A stretch of DNA of 64,000 nucleotides from the NCBI RefSeq assembly GCF_006539825.1, contig NZ_BJNT01000006.1:1-64000 (forward strand). The letters run 5' to 3'. The DNA comes from Corynebacterium variabile (GTDB lineage: Bacteria > Actinomycetota > Actinomycetes > Mycobacteriales > Mycobacteriaceae). The first letter of the stretch is position 1, and each line of letters begins with the position of its first letter. Made by a program: the position numbers and the translations under genes. Below, piece after piece: positions 51,693 through 60,048 of this stretch. Under the pieces are notes generated by a model. The model saw only the letters and a program-made list of their open reading frames with translations. It searched no databases and was not told the DNA's origin.

Positions 51693-52640
51693 ATGACAAC
51701 CCCCACAAGCTCCCGACGGAGTCGTGCGGGGCGGAGGAGACACCGACCCACCAGATCGGTCATCGCGGCGGTCGCCCTGACGGCGTCCGTCGCAGGTCTC
51801 ACCGCCTGCGTGACCAACACGGAGTCCGCGAACCCCGACGGCTGGGTGGACACCCTGCCCGACCCGGTGCCCGAACTCCAGGCCCTGCTGCCCGACCAGT
51901 ACCGCGACGGCGGCACCCTGCGGGCCAGCACGAATCCGACCTTCCCGCCGAACCAGTTCAAGGACCCGGACGGCAACATCATCGGTTTCGAGGTCGACCT
52001 GGTCAACGCCACCGCCGCACTGCTGGGCCTCGACGTGACCTTCCGTCAGCAGGACTTCAACCTCATCCTCCCGTCTATCGACGGCGGCACCGTGGACATC
52101 GGTGTCTCCGGCTTCTCGGACACCGAGGAACGGCAGAAGAACTACGACTTCGTCGACTTCTACACCTCCGGCATCTCCTGGGCGACGACCCCGGGTAAGA
52201 CCGTCGATCCGCAGGACGCCTGCGGGCTCACCGTCGCGGTGCAGAAGGGCACCTACTCCGACACCGACGATGTGCAGGTCAAGGCCGACGAATGTGCGGC
52301 GGAAGGCAAACCTGAGCTGACGAAACTGGTCTACGAGTCGGCGAATGCGGCGTCCACCGCCACCGCGCTGGGCAGGGCGGACGCGATGAGCTCGGACTCG
52401 GCGGTCACCGACTACGCCATCCAGCGTTCCGAGGGCAAGCTCATCCCCGCCGGTGACGCCTTCGACACGACCCCCTTCGGCTGGGCCTTCGCCAAGAACT
52501 CGGAACTCGTCCCGGTCTTCGCCGCGGCCCTCCAGTACCTCATGGACTCGGGTGACTACGAGGACATCCTCAACCCGTGGGGTCTGACCGACGGGATGAT
52601 CGACACCGCCACCGTGAACACCAAGGAGATTGAGCAGTGA
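51693..52640 (+). CDS. Amino-acid ABC transporter, lipoprotein substrate-binding protein
   Basis: A 315-aa extracellular solute-binding protein of family 3. The basic, hydrophobic signal sequence ends in the lipobox LTAC (about residue 35), so the mature protein is lipid-anchored. The SBP_bac_3 core is visible from GGTLRASTNPTFPPNQFKDP to GWAFAKNSELVPVFAAALQYL, including IIGFEVDLVNATAALLG. Expected substrate is a polar amino acid (Glu, Gln, Asp or similar); the neighbouring glutaminase makes glutamine or glutamate attractive, but this is inference. Stop overlaps the permease GTG start. Confidence 0.93.
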   Translation: MTTPTSSRRSRAGRRRHRPTRSVIAAVALTASVAGLTACVTNTESANPDGWVDTLPDPVPELQALLPDQYRDGGTLRASTNPTFPPNQFKDPDGNIIGFEVDLVNATAALLGLDVTFRQQDFNLILPSIDGGTVDIGVSGFSDTEERQKNYDFVDFYTSGISWATTPGKTVDPQDACGLTVAVQKGTYSDTDDVQVKADECAAEGKPELTKLVYESANAASTATALGRADAMSSDSAVTDYAIQRSEGKLIPAGDAFDTTPFGWAFAKNSELVPVFAAALQYLMDSGDYEDILNPWGLTDGMIDTATVNTKEIEQ

Positions 52641-53608
52641 GTACACCTGACACCCGCCCCGCCGGGTCCCGTCCGGTCGACAACGAGGTCGTCCCGCTGC
52701 GTCATCCGGGGCGCATCGTCGCCGCGGTGATCCTGCTGGCGCTCGCGGCCTGGTTCATCATCGGCGCCCTGACCAAGGACGCCTACGGCTGGGACACCTA
52801 CGTCGACTACCTCTTCGACAGCCGGATCGCCGAAGCGGCACTGCACACCCTCGCCCTCACCGTGCTGGCCATGGCGATAGGCATCATCCTCGGTGCGGTC
52901 ATGGCTGTACTGCGGATGTCGCCGAACCCGGTGATGCGCGGTTTCTCCTGGGTCTACCTCTGGATTTTCCGCGGGACGCCGGTCTACGTCCAGCTGGTGT
53001 TCTGGGGTCTGCTCGGGTCGATCTACCACAGCATCAGCGTCGGGTTCGCCGAGGTGAGCGTCGAGGGCTTCCTGAAGAACTTCTTCGTCCTCGCCTTCGT
53101 CGGTCTGGGACTCAACGAGTCCGCCTACATGGCCGAGATCGTCCGCGCCGGCCTGCAGTCCGTTCCCGAAGGGCAGACCGAGGCCTCGAAGGCCCTGGGC
53201 ATGACCTGGTGGCAGACCATGCGCCGCACGGTGCTGCCCCAGGCGATGCGGATCATCATCCCGCCGACAGGCAATGAGCTGATCAGCATGCTGAAGACCA
53301 CCTCGCTGGTCATCGCGGTGCCCTACGCCGGGGAGATCTACGGCCGGTCCACCGACATCGCCTACGCCATGTTCGACCCGGTGCCGATGCTGCTCGTCGC
53401 GGCGACCTGGTACCTGGCGATCACCTCGATCCTCATGGTCGGCCAGCACTACCTGGAGAAGTACTACTCCCGCGGTTCCTCTCGCACGCTGACCAGCCGT
53501 CAGCTCGCCGCCATGACAGACGCCGAGGGCATCCCCCCGGCCAACGTGAAGATCGTGGGCCCCGGCACCCCGGGCGTCTCCGACGATGACAAGAAGGGAA
53601 ACCGCTGA
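52637..53608 (+). CDS. Amino-acid ABC transporter permease
   Basis: A 323-aa inner-membrane permease of the HisM/GlnP family. One helix near residues 30-50, then five more in the core beginning [21 protein letters not shown], and the ATPase-coupling EAA loop [20 protein letters not shown] (about residue 195). The N-terminal extra helix and a roughly 40-residue C-terminal tail ([17 protein letters not shown]) make it longer than the usual 220-240 aa. It probably works as a homodimer since only one permease gene is present. GTG start overlaps the binding-protein stop by four bases. Confidence 0.93.
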   Translation: MSTPDTRPAGSRPVDNEVVPLRHPGRIVAAVILLALAAWFIIGALTKDAYGWDTYVDYLFDSRIAEAALHTLALTVLAMAIGIILGAVMAVLRMSPNPVMRGFSWVYLWIFRGTPVYVQLVFWGLLGSIYHSISVGFAEVSVEGFLKNFFVLAFVGLGLNESAYMAEIVRAGLQSVPEGQTEASKALGMTWWQTMRRTVLPQAMRIIIPPTGNELISMLKTTSLVIAVPYAGEIYGRSTDIAYAMFDPVPMLLVAATWYLAITSILMVGQHYLEKYYSRGSSRTLTSRQLAAMTDAEGIPPANVKIVGPGTPGVSDDDKKGNR

Positions 53609-54384
53609 TGAGCAACACAGACACCCCGATGATCGCCTTCCGTGACGTCTGGAAGCGCTTCGGTTCCCTCGATGTGCTCAAGGGCATCGACTTCGACGTG
53701 CCCGCCGGATCGGTGACCTGCCTCATCGGCCCGTCCGGTTCGGGCAAGTCCACCCTGCTGCGGTGCGTGAACCACCTGGAGCAGATCGACGCCGGACGCA
53801 TCGAGGTCGAGGGCGACCTCATCGGCTACCGGGAGAAGGACGGTCGGCTCCACGAGATCTCCGAGCGGGACGCCGCGAAGCAGCGCGCCGATATCGGCAT
53901 GGTCTTCCAGTCCTTCAACCTCTTCCCCCACCGCACCGTGCTGGCCAACATCACCGAGGCCCCGGTGAAGGTCAAGGGTGAGTCGAGGGCGGAGGCGGAG
54001 GCCTACGCCCGCGAGCTGCTGGACCAGGTCGGTCTGGCAGACAAGGCGGACGCCTGGCCGGTCCAGCTCTCCGGTGGTCAGCAGCAGCGTGTGGCGATCG
54101 CCCGTGCACTGGCGATGCGTCCGAAGCTCATGCTCTTCGACGAGCCGACGTCCGCGCTGGACCCGGAGCTGGTCGGCGAGGTGCTGGCCGTCATGCGCCG
54201 GCTGGCCGATGACGGCATGACGATGCTCGTGGTCACCCACGAGATGGGCTTCGCCCGGGAGGTCGCCGACCAGGTGGCCTTCATGGCCGACGGCCGCATC
54301 GTGGAGCACGGTCCGGGTCGCGAGGTCATCAGCAACCCGAAGGAGGAGCGCACCCGGGCATTCCTGTCGAGCATCCTCGACTGA
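53608..54384 (+). CDS. Amino-acid ABC transporter ATP-binding protein
   Basis: A 258-aa ATPase of the GlnQ/GluA/HisP type energising the importer. Walker [18 protein letters not shown] (residue 37 on), Q-loop [19 protein letters not shown], signature [17 protein letters not shown], Walker [13 protein letters not shown] and the switch histidine in [14 protein letters not shown] are intact. Start codon overlaps the permease stop (TGATG). Last gene of the operon, ahead of an unusual inverted repeat acting as terminator. Confidence 0.96.
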   Translation: MSNTDTPMIAFRDVWKRFGSLDVLKGIDFDVPAGSVTCLIGPSGSGKSTLLRCVNHLEQIDAGRIEVEGDLIGYREKDGRLHEISERDAAKQRADIGMVFQSFNLFPHRTVLANITEAPVKVKGESRAEAEAYARELLDQVGLADKADAWPVQLSGGQQQRVAIARALAMRPKLMLFDEPTSALDPELVGEVLAVMRRLADDGMTMLVVTHEMGFAREVADQVAFMADGRIVEHGPGREVISNPKEERTRAFLSSILD

Positions 54385-54439
54385 TCGTCGGCTGTTACCG
54401 GGCCACGGACTACGGCGGGGTCCCCGGATCGCCCATCAC

Positions 54440-54533
54440 GTCATGACAACCGCCCCCGTGTCATGAGAAAATCGCGGTTCACCTGGATGAACCGCGATTT
54501 TCTCATGACGCCGGGTCTGAACTCATGACGCCG
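54440..54533. repeat. Inverted-repeat element with TCATGA motifs
   Basis: A perfect 22-bp inverted repeat with a 6-nt loop (54460-54509) is flanked by further copies: TCATGACA/TGTCATGA (54441-54448 and 54459-54466), the direct repeat CTCATGACGCCG at 54502 and 54522, and GACAACCG at 54445 and 54533. Together they form a dense array of TCATGA-centred repeats in 95 bases. See terminator entry for the core. Confidence 0.8.
54460..54509. terminator. Strong hairpin between the ABC operon and the 125-aa gene
   Basis: The core TCGCGGTTCA-CCTGGA-TGAACCGCGA is preceded by AGAAAA and followed by TTTTCT, so it fits a bidirectional intrinsic terminator between convergent genes. The total stem of 22 perfect pairs is far longer than required. 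Confidence 0.75.
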
Positions 54534-54584
54534 ACAACCGGTGTGCGGGGATGCGGTACCTGCTGAGTCCGGTTCTACGACCGG

Positions 54585-54962
54585 TTACGGCCGCACGTCG
54601 ACGTGCCAGGGCACCCGGGGCTTACCCGGGTCATCGAGGATCTCCTGGTACAACGCCTCGGAGGGCTGCTTCTCGCGCTCGGTGAGCACCTCCGACAGGC
54701 GCATGGACAGTCCACTGATGCTGCCCTTGTGCTCCTTGACGTCGATGACCAGGGCAGCGGGTTCAGGGGCGTCCTGGGTGAGGTCCACGAAACCGTAGTC
54801 CTTCCACACCTCTTCCAGACTGGGATCTGTGGCGATGTCAGTGCGGACGTCCAGGTGCGCGGTGAGGACATCGGTGTTGACGGCGAGAAGTTGGCGGAAG
54901 TCTTCACTGATCTCCGAGCGCTGCTCCGGAGTCGCGAGGATGCTGAACACGATCTGTGGCAT
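54585..54962 (-). CDS. Conserved-looking 125-aa protein, function unknown
   Basis: Not recognised. The 125-aa, acidic and soluble sequence begins MPQIVFSILATPEQRSEI and ends in GKPRVPWHVDVRP. It has no signal peptide, helix pair or metal motif; alternating hydrophobic stretches (AALVIDVKEH) suggest a small alpha/beta fold. Good codon use and clean boundaries between a terminator and a divergent gene make it likely to be real. TTTACT lies 7 nt before the ATG as a weaker -10 candidate. It is divergent from the DUF4921 gene across 73 bases. Confidence 0.65.
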   Translation of the reverse strand: MPQIVFSILATPEQRSEISEDFRQLLAVNTDVLTAHLDVRTDIATDPSLEEVWKDYGFVDLTQDAPEPAALVIDVKEHKGSISGLSMRLSEVLTEREKQPSEALYQEILDDPGKPRVPWHVDVRP

Positions 54963-55023
54963 GAGACCCAGTAAAGCACCCCCTCACCTATGCCTGCCAG
55001 AAGCACCCGGAACATCGAAGGGT

Positions 55024-55029
55024 TACCCT
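55024..55029 (+). promoter_or_regulatory. Candidate -10 box of the DUF4921-like gene
   Basis: TACCCT exactly 6 nt before GTG at 55036, which has no ribosome-binding site. This supports a leaderless GTG start. Confidence 0.45.
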
Positions 55030-55035
55030 GTACGT

Positions 55036-56400
55036 GTGATTGGTCACTCCCCGATGAACCCGGCACCCGTCCCACCGCTCACCACGCTGCCCGACGGCAC
55101 GATCAAGCAGGTCAACCCGTTCTCGGGCACCGAGGTCTGGACCGTGCCCGGTCGCGCACACCGCCCGGTCCCCCACCACGGTCCGGCGGCGTTCGCCATC
55201 ACGGAGGACAACCGGGACACGCAGACCGACTTCGGCATCGGCAACAAGCTGAAGACCACGCCGGAGAAGGCCCGCCTGGTCATCGACGACAACGGCGAAC
55301 CCCGCATCCTCCGCGGCCTCACGGTCTCGCAACTGGAGCAGACCGACCCGTTGTTCCGGCGCGTGGCCAACCTCTACGAGATCCTCACCTACAACTACTG
55401 GACGGTGAACTACGGCCACCGGATGGACGCCACCGCCGCCCGCCACATGGCCGAGTACCTCGCCGAGGACGCCGGGGTGGAGCACATCGCCGGCCTGCTG
55501 CGCACCAAGATGGAGCGCGCCGGAGTCCCCGCGGAGGAGATCGACGACGCTTTCAGCGACGAGAAGACGTTCCAGACCGTCCACGAGAAGGGCGGCGCCT
55601 TCTTCGGCGGTGGCCACGACGTGATCCTCGCCCGCGACCACTACATCCCGGGCGCCACCAGCAGTGACCAGCTCTGCGGTTCCGGTGACCTCGGCTGGGA
55701 GACCCACCGCCTTTACATCGCCTTCACGGTGGACGCCATGGACCGGCTCTACCGCGCCAACCCCTACGTCCGCTACGTCGCGGCCTTCCAGAACTGGCTG
55801 GCACCGGCGGGTGCGAGCGTGGAGCACCTGCACAAGCAGCTCGTCGCCATCGACGAGCACGGCCTGCAGAACGAGACGGAGATCGCCCAGGTCCGCAGTA
55901 ACCCGAACATGTACAACGAGTGGGCGGTGGACTACGCCGGCCACCACAACCTCATCTTCGCGGAGAACGACCACGCCATCGCCTTCGCCGGTTTCGGCCA
56001 CCGTGGTCCGACGCTGGAGGTCTTCTCCAAGTCGGCGACCACCGAGCCGTGGCTGATGAAGGACGAGGAGCGCGACGCCGTCTCCGACCTGGTCCACGCC
56101 TGCCATGTCGCCGCCGGGACAGAGACACCGTCCAACGAGGAGTGGCTGCACCGCCCGCTGGACGTCGACGTGCCCATGCCGTGGCGCATCGTCATCAAGT
56201 GGCGCACCTCCACCCTGGCCGGCTTCGAGGGCGGCACAAAGATCTTCATCAACACGATCTCCCCGAAGGCGCTCAAGGAGCAGGTCCTGGCTGCGCTGCT
56301 CACCGCCCGGGAGGAGGGACGCCTCGCCCCGGACCTCCGGCTGGGCAATGAGTGCGTCTTCCAGCGCAACACGTTGAAGTACAACCCGGCCGTGCGCTGA
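55036..56400 (+). CDS. DUF4921 family protein, GalT/HIT-like
   Basis: A 454-aa cytoplasmic protein that I place in the DUF4921 family, distantly like galactose-1-phosphate uridylyltransferases. Evidence is WLAPAGASVEHLHKQLVAI (about residue 265), an HxH arrangement similar to the GalT/ApaH-like active site, plus NPFSGTEVWTVPGRAHRP at the N-terminus in place of the GalT zinc-site region. It is not paralogous in any obvious way to galT at 1422-2597. Function is unknown: possibly a nucleotidyl transferase or phosphorylase. GTG at 55036 chosen from the -10 box; ATG at 55054 is an alternative. The amidohydrolase follows after 21 bases. Confidence 0.8.
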   Translation: MIGHSPMNPAPVPPLTTLPDGTIKQVNPFSGTEVWTVPGRAHRPVPHHGPAAFAITEDNRDTQTDFGIGNKLKTTPEKARLVIDDNGEPRILRGLTVSQLEQTDPLFRRVANLYEILTYNYWTVNYGHRMDATAARHMAEYLAEDAGVEHIAGLLRTKMERAGVPAEEIDDAFSDEKTFQTVHEKGGAFFGGGHDVILARDHYIPGATSSDQLCGSGDLGWETHRLYIAFTVDAMDRLYRANPYVRYVAAFQNWLAPAGASVEHLHKQLVAIDEHGLQNETEIAQVRSNPNMYNEWAVDYAGHHNLIFAENDHAIAFAGFGHRGPTLEVFSKSATTEPWLMKDEERDAVSDLVHACHVAAGTETPSNEEWLHRPLDVDVPMPWRIVIKWRTSTLAGFEGGTKIFINTISPKALKEQVLAALLTAREEGRLAPDLRLGNECVFQRNTLKYNPAVR

Positions 56401-56408
56401 CCCGGGGA

Positions 56409-56414
56409 TAGAGT
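56409..56414 (+). promoter_or_regulatory. Candidate -10 box of the M20 amidohydrolase
   Basis: TAGAGT 7 nt before the ATG at 56422. GGAGG also lies two bases from the ATG, too close for a normal ribosome-binding site. Confidence 0.35.
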
Positions 56415-56421
56415 GGAGGCC

Positions 56422-57657
56422 ATGAGCACCCTCCCCGATATCGCCGAGTTCATCGCCGATCCCGGCGTCGACCAGTCCTGGACGGACAGTTTCTACACCT
56501 GGATGCACGAGCATCCTGAACTGTCCGAGCAGGAGGAGCAGACCGCGAAGCACATCCTGTCCCGTCTGGCGACGATGGACTGCGAGGTCACCCATGACAT
56601 CGGTGGTCACGGCATCACCGCCGTCTGGCGCAACGGCGAGGGCCCCACGGTGCTCTACCGGGCGGACTTCGACGCCCTGCCCGTCACCGAGACCACCGGG
56701 GCGTCCTACGCCTCGAAGAAGCCGGGAGTGATGCACGCCTGCGGGCATGATGTCCACACCACGGGCCTGATGGCCGCCTGTGAGATCCTCGATGCCCGCC
56801 GGGACGTCTGGTCCGGCACCTTCATCGCCCTGTTCCAGCCGGCCGAGGAGGTCACCCGGGGTGCCTCGTCGATGATCGACGACGGTCTGGCCGAGAAGAT
56901 CCCCGCCCCGGATGTCTGCCTCGGCGCGCACGTCTACCCCGGTCCTTCGGGCACGGTGTACTCGGCTGCCGGACCCGTGATGGCGGCCTGCGACACGATC
57001 ACGGTCACCCTCCACGGCATCTCGGCGCACGCCTCCTCCCCGCACAACTCGATCGACCCGACGTATCTCGCGGCGATGATCGTGGTACGACTGCAGGGTA
57101 TCGTCGGCCGCGAGATCGCCGCAGAGGACTTCGGCGTGGTCTCCGTGGGGACGCTGAGCTCCGGCCACACGAACAACACCATCCCCGACGTAGCCACCCT
57201 GGTACTCAACTGCCGGTTCTACGACACGAAGGTCCGCGACCGGACCTACGCCGCCATCGAGCGCATCGTCCAGGCCGAGTGCGTGGCCTCCGGCACACCG
57301 GCCCCGGCAGACATCGTCTACTCTGCCCACGGCGAACTCACCGACAATGACGCCGAGGTCCATGACGCGGTCCGCCCCGTGCTGGACGCCGTCTTCGGCG
57401 AGGATTCCGCCGATGCACCCCGCTGGACCGCCTCCGAGGACTTCTCGGAGATCCCCCGGCACTTCGGAGTGCCCTATGAGTTCCTGCTCGTCGGCTGCAC
57501 CGACCGCGCCGTCTGGGACGCCGCGGTGGAGGCCGACCGGGTCAACCAGGATGTCCCCACCAACCACTCCGGCAATTTCCTGCCGACGAAGGAGTCGGTG
57601 CGCACCACCGCGGACGCCGCCACCGCCGCGCTGCTGGCCTACCTCTGGAGGGAGTGA
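56422..57657 (+). CDS. M20 family amidohydrolase
   Basis: A 411-aa zinc peptidase-like enzyme of the IAA-amino-acid hydrolase/hippurate hydrolase group. Metal and catalytic residues are visible in VLYRADFDALPVTE, PGVMHACGHDVHTTGLMAA and FQPAEEVTRGASSMIDDGL, with the dimerisation domain starting near ITVTLHGISAHASSPH. The late ligand is in APRWTASEDFSEIPRH. It likely removes an acyl or amide group from an N-substituted amino acid; substrate unknown. Follows the DUF4921 gene and overlaps the convergent patatin gene by 19 bases. Confidence 0.9.
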   Translation: MSTLPDIAEFIADPGVDQSWTDSFYTWMHEHPELSEQEEQTAKHILSRLATMDCEVTHDIGGHGITAVWRNGEGPTVLYRADFDALPVTETTGASYASKKPGVMHACGHDVHTTGLMAACEILDARRDVWSGTFIALFQPAEEVTRGASSMIDDGLAEKIPAPDVCLGAHVYPGPSGTVYSAAGPVMAACDTITVTLHGISAHASSPHNSIDPTYLAAMIVVRLQGIVGREIAAEDFGVVSVGTLSSGHTNNTIPDVATLVLNCRFYDTKVRDRTYAAIERIVQAECVASGTPAPADIVYSAHGELTDNDAEVHDAVRPVLDAVFGEDSADAPRWTASEDFSEIPRHFGVPYEFLLVGCTDRAVWDAAVEADRVNQDVPTNHSGNFLPTKESVRTTADAATAALLAYLWRE

Positions 57658-58562
57658 GCGGGAGCCTCGGCACCGAGGAACTCCTCCCACTCCGGCCACT
57701 GGCGCAGCGCCTGCGCCACGCCGGTGTACATGGAGCTGCGCAGCACCCGGATGTCCCGCTCGGTGGAGCTCACCAGGCGGGTGGCGTCCTCCGGGAAGAC
57801 CAGCACGGCCTTCCCCCGCGCCTCCAGCTCGTAGAGCCGCTCCATCGTCGCGTTGTACCGCTCGTGGCGGGTCACCATCGCGTCCGCCAGGCCGGGCCAG
57901 CGGCGCAGGAAGGTCTTCGTCAGCCGTGGCCGGGAGATCCCGTCCTTGAAGTAGCCGCGGGGCTGGGTGAGCACGGCGAAGAACCGGTCGTAGCCGTCGG
58001 CCTCTGCCGCGTCCAGCGGCACGCCGCCGGACGATCCGAAGGCACCGTCGGCATAGGGCGCCCCGTCGATCCGCGGTACCGGCATCGCGAACGGGATGGT
58101 CGAGGACGCCCGCACCCGGATCAGCAGATCCGAGGCCTCGGTGATGTCCTCTCGCCCCCAGTAGACGCCCTCGCCGGTGTCCGCCCTGGTCGCACCGATC
58201 CGGAACTGCGTCGGAGAGTCCGTCACCAGACCGAAGTCATAGGGTCGCGGCAGATCCAGCCCCGGTGCGCGGCCGTAGATGTACTCGGCGTTGAAGAAGC
58301 CCCGCCCCCGCAGCAGGTGGCTCCAGCCCCCGAACTCCGGTTCCAGGACGAAGTCCACGAAATTCCGCCGCAGCCGGTCCCGCTCCCCTGTCAGGTAACT
58401 GACCAGGTGGCTCGCGCCGGCGGAGATGCCGCCAACCCAGCCGAACTGCACCCCGTGTGACATGAGCACATCGACTATTCCGGCGGAGTACGCCGCCCGC
58501 ATTCCACCTCCCTCGAGGAGGAGTGCTGTCTCGTGTGCTGTGGTGACCGGGGAACTGGCCAT
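57639..58562 (-). CDS. Patatin-like phospholipase
   Basis: A 307-aa serine lipase-like protein with the Ser-Asp dyad: oxyanion loop LLEGGGMRAAYSAG (residue 15 on), nucleophile GGISAGASHLVSY (GxSxG, about residue 45), and the catalytic Asp in APYADGAFGSSGGVP (D-G-A/G, about residue 170). No signal peptide, so probably intracellular or membrane-peripheral. Resembles the YjjU-type patatin group of about 300 aa. ATG has CAGGAG four bases upstream. It precedes pyk by 18 bases on the other side of its start, both on the minus strand (pyk lies downstream of nothing else). Confidence 0.9.
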   Translation of the reverse strand: MASSPVTTAHETALLLEGGGMRAAYSAGIVDVLMSHGVQFGWVGGISAGASHLVSYLTGERDRLRRNFVDFVLEPEFGGWSHLLRGRGFFNAEYIYGRAPGLDLPRPYDFGLVTDSPTQFRIGATRADTGEGVYWGREDITEASDLLIRVRASSTIPFAMPVPRIDGAPYADGAFGSSGGVPLDAAEADGYDRFFAVLTQPRGYFKDGISRPRLTKTFLRRWPGLADAMVTRHERYNATMERLYELEARGKAVLVFPEDATRLVSSTERDIRVLRSSMYTGVAQALRQWPEWEEFLGAEAPAHSLQR

Positions 58563-58580
58563 GGAACTCCTGCCTGTGGG

Positions 58581-60014
58581 CTACTTGTCCGCCGGGGGCA
58601 CGGTGAGGTCCTCACCGAGCAGGTGGACGTGGATCATGTTGGTGTTGCCCTCCACTCCGGGAGGCGAACCTGCGGCGATGACCACCAGGTCATCGGGACC
58701 GAAGTCGTCCTCGGCGAGCAGCAGGCGGTCAACCTCCTGCATGATCTCGTCGGTGGTGTGCACCTGCTCGGTGAGGAAGGTCCGCGCACCCCAGGTCAGG
58801 GCGAGCTGGTTGCGCACCGCCTCGGAGGGGGTGAACACCAGCAGCGGCAGCGGCGAGCGGAGCCGGGCGATGCGGCGGGCCGTGTCACCGGAGGCGGTGA
58901 AGGCGATCAGTGCGCGGGCGTTGAGCCGCTCACCGACATCCTTGGCGGCGTAGCTGATCACGCCACGCTTGGTGCGCGGCGAGTGGCTCAGCGGCGGCAC
59001 CTCACCGTCGATCTCGGCGGCGAGCACGATGCGGGCCATGGTCTTCACGGTCCCGACCGGGTACTTGCCCACGGAGGTCTCACCGGAGAGCATGACGGCG
59101 TCCGCACCGTCGAGCACGGCGTTGGCGACGTCGGAGGCCTCCGCACGGGTCGGCCGGGAGTTCTCGATCATCGAGTCCAGCATCTGGGTGGCGACGATGA
59201 CCGGCTTGGCGTTCTCACGGGCGATCTGGATGGCCCGCTTCTGCACCAGCGGCACCTCCTCCAGCGGCACCTCGACACCGAGGTCACCACGGGCGACCAT
59301 GACGGCGTCAAAGGCCAGGATGATCGGCTCAAGGGCGTCGACCGCCTCGGGCTTCTCCAGCTTCGCGATGACCGGGACGCGGCGTCCTTCCTCGTCCATG
59401 ATCTCGTGGACGAGTTCGACGTCGGCCGGGGACCGGACGAAGGACAGGGCAATGACGTCGGCGCCCATCTTCAGGGCGAAGCGCAGGTCGTCGATGTCCT
59501 TCTCGGACAGGGCCGGCACGGAGATGTCCATGCCGGGCAGGGAGACGCCCTTGTTGTTGGAGACCGGGCCACCTTCGGTGACCTCGCAGATCACGTCGTT
59601 GCCCTCGACGGACGTGCAGACCAGGCCGACCTTGCCGTCGTCGACGAGCAGGCGGTCGCCGGGCTTGGCGTCCCGCGCGAGCTGCTTGTAGGTCGTCGAG
59701 ACGCGGTCGTGGGTGCCGGGCACGTCGTCGACGGTGATGCGGATCTCCTCACCGTCGGCCCAGTAGGTCTTCTCCTCGACGAACCGGCCGAGCCGGATCT
59801 TCGGGCCCTGCAGGTCGGCGAGGACGCCGACCGGCTTGCCGGTGGCCTCGGAGGCCGCCCGCACCCACTCGTAGTTCTGCTGGTGGTCCGCGTGCTCGCC
59901 GTGGGAGAAATTCAGGCGGGCCACGTTCATCCCGGCGTCCACGAGCTCCCGGATCTTGTCCTGGGAGGCCACTGCGGGGCCGAGGGTGCATACGATCTTG
60001 GTTCGTCTACTCAC
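58581..60014 (-). CDS. pyk: Pyruvate kinase
   Basis: Makes pyruvate and ATP from phosphoenolpyruvate. The 477-aa protein starts RRTKIVCTLGPAVAS and has NVARLNFSHGEHADH, the active-site IAKLEKPEAVDAL, MVARGDLGVEVPLEEVP and the C-terminal regulatory domain (about 340-477). GTG at 60014 is chosen as the family start, with TATCCT 8 nt before it; a longer frame to 60251 would overlap lgt. Located just after lgt, as in M. tuberculosis. Ends 18 bases before the patatin start, so the two may be cotranscribed. Confidence 0.96.
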   Translation of the reverse strand: MSRRTKIVCTLGPAVASQDKIRELVDAGMNVARLNFSHGEHADHQQNYEWVRAASEATGKPVGVLADLQGPKIRLGRFVEEKTYWADGEEIRITVDDVPGTHDRVSTTYKQLARDAKPGDRLLVDDGKVGLVCTSVEGNDVICEVTEGGPVSNNKGVSLPGMDISVPALSEKDIDDLRFALKMGADVIALSFVRSPADVELVHEIMDEEGRRVPVIAKLEKPEAVDALEPIILAFDAVMVARGDLGVEVPLEEVPLVQKRAIQIARENAKPVIVATQMLDSMIENSRPTRAEASDVANAVLDGADAVMLSGETSVGKYPVGTVKTMARIVLAAEIDGEVPPLSHSPRTKRGVISYAAKDVGERLNARALIAFTASGDTARRIARLRSPLPLLVFTPSEAVRNQLALTWGARTFLTEQVHTTDEIMQEVDRLLLAEDDFGPDDLVVIAAGSPPGVEGNTNMIHVHLLGEDLTVPPADK

Positions 60015-60022
60015 GGTTCCCG

Positions 60023-60028
60023 AGGATA
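60023..60028 (-). promoter_or_regulatory. Candidate -10 box of pyk
   Basis: TATCCT on the minus strand, 8 nt before the pyk GTG, in the 34-base gap after lgt. Confidence 0.4.
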
Positions 60029-60048
60029 GCCCTGCACCCTGGTGGACG

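Noticed and set aside
54988..57699. 903-codon open frame on the minus strand opposite the DUF4921 and M20 genes
   Set aside because: The plus strand has recognisable active-site motifs and start sites; the minus frame has none.
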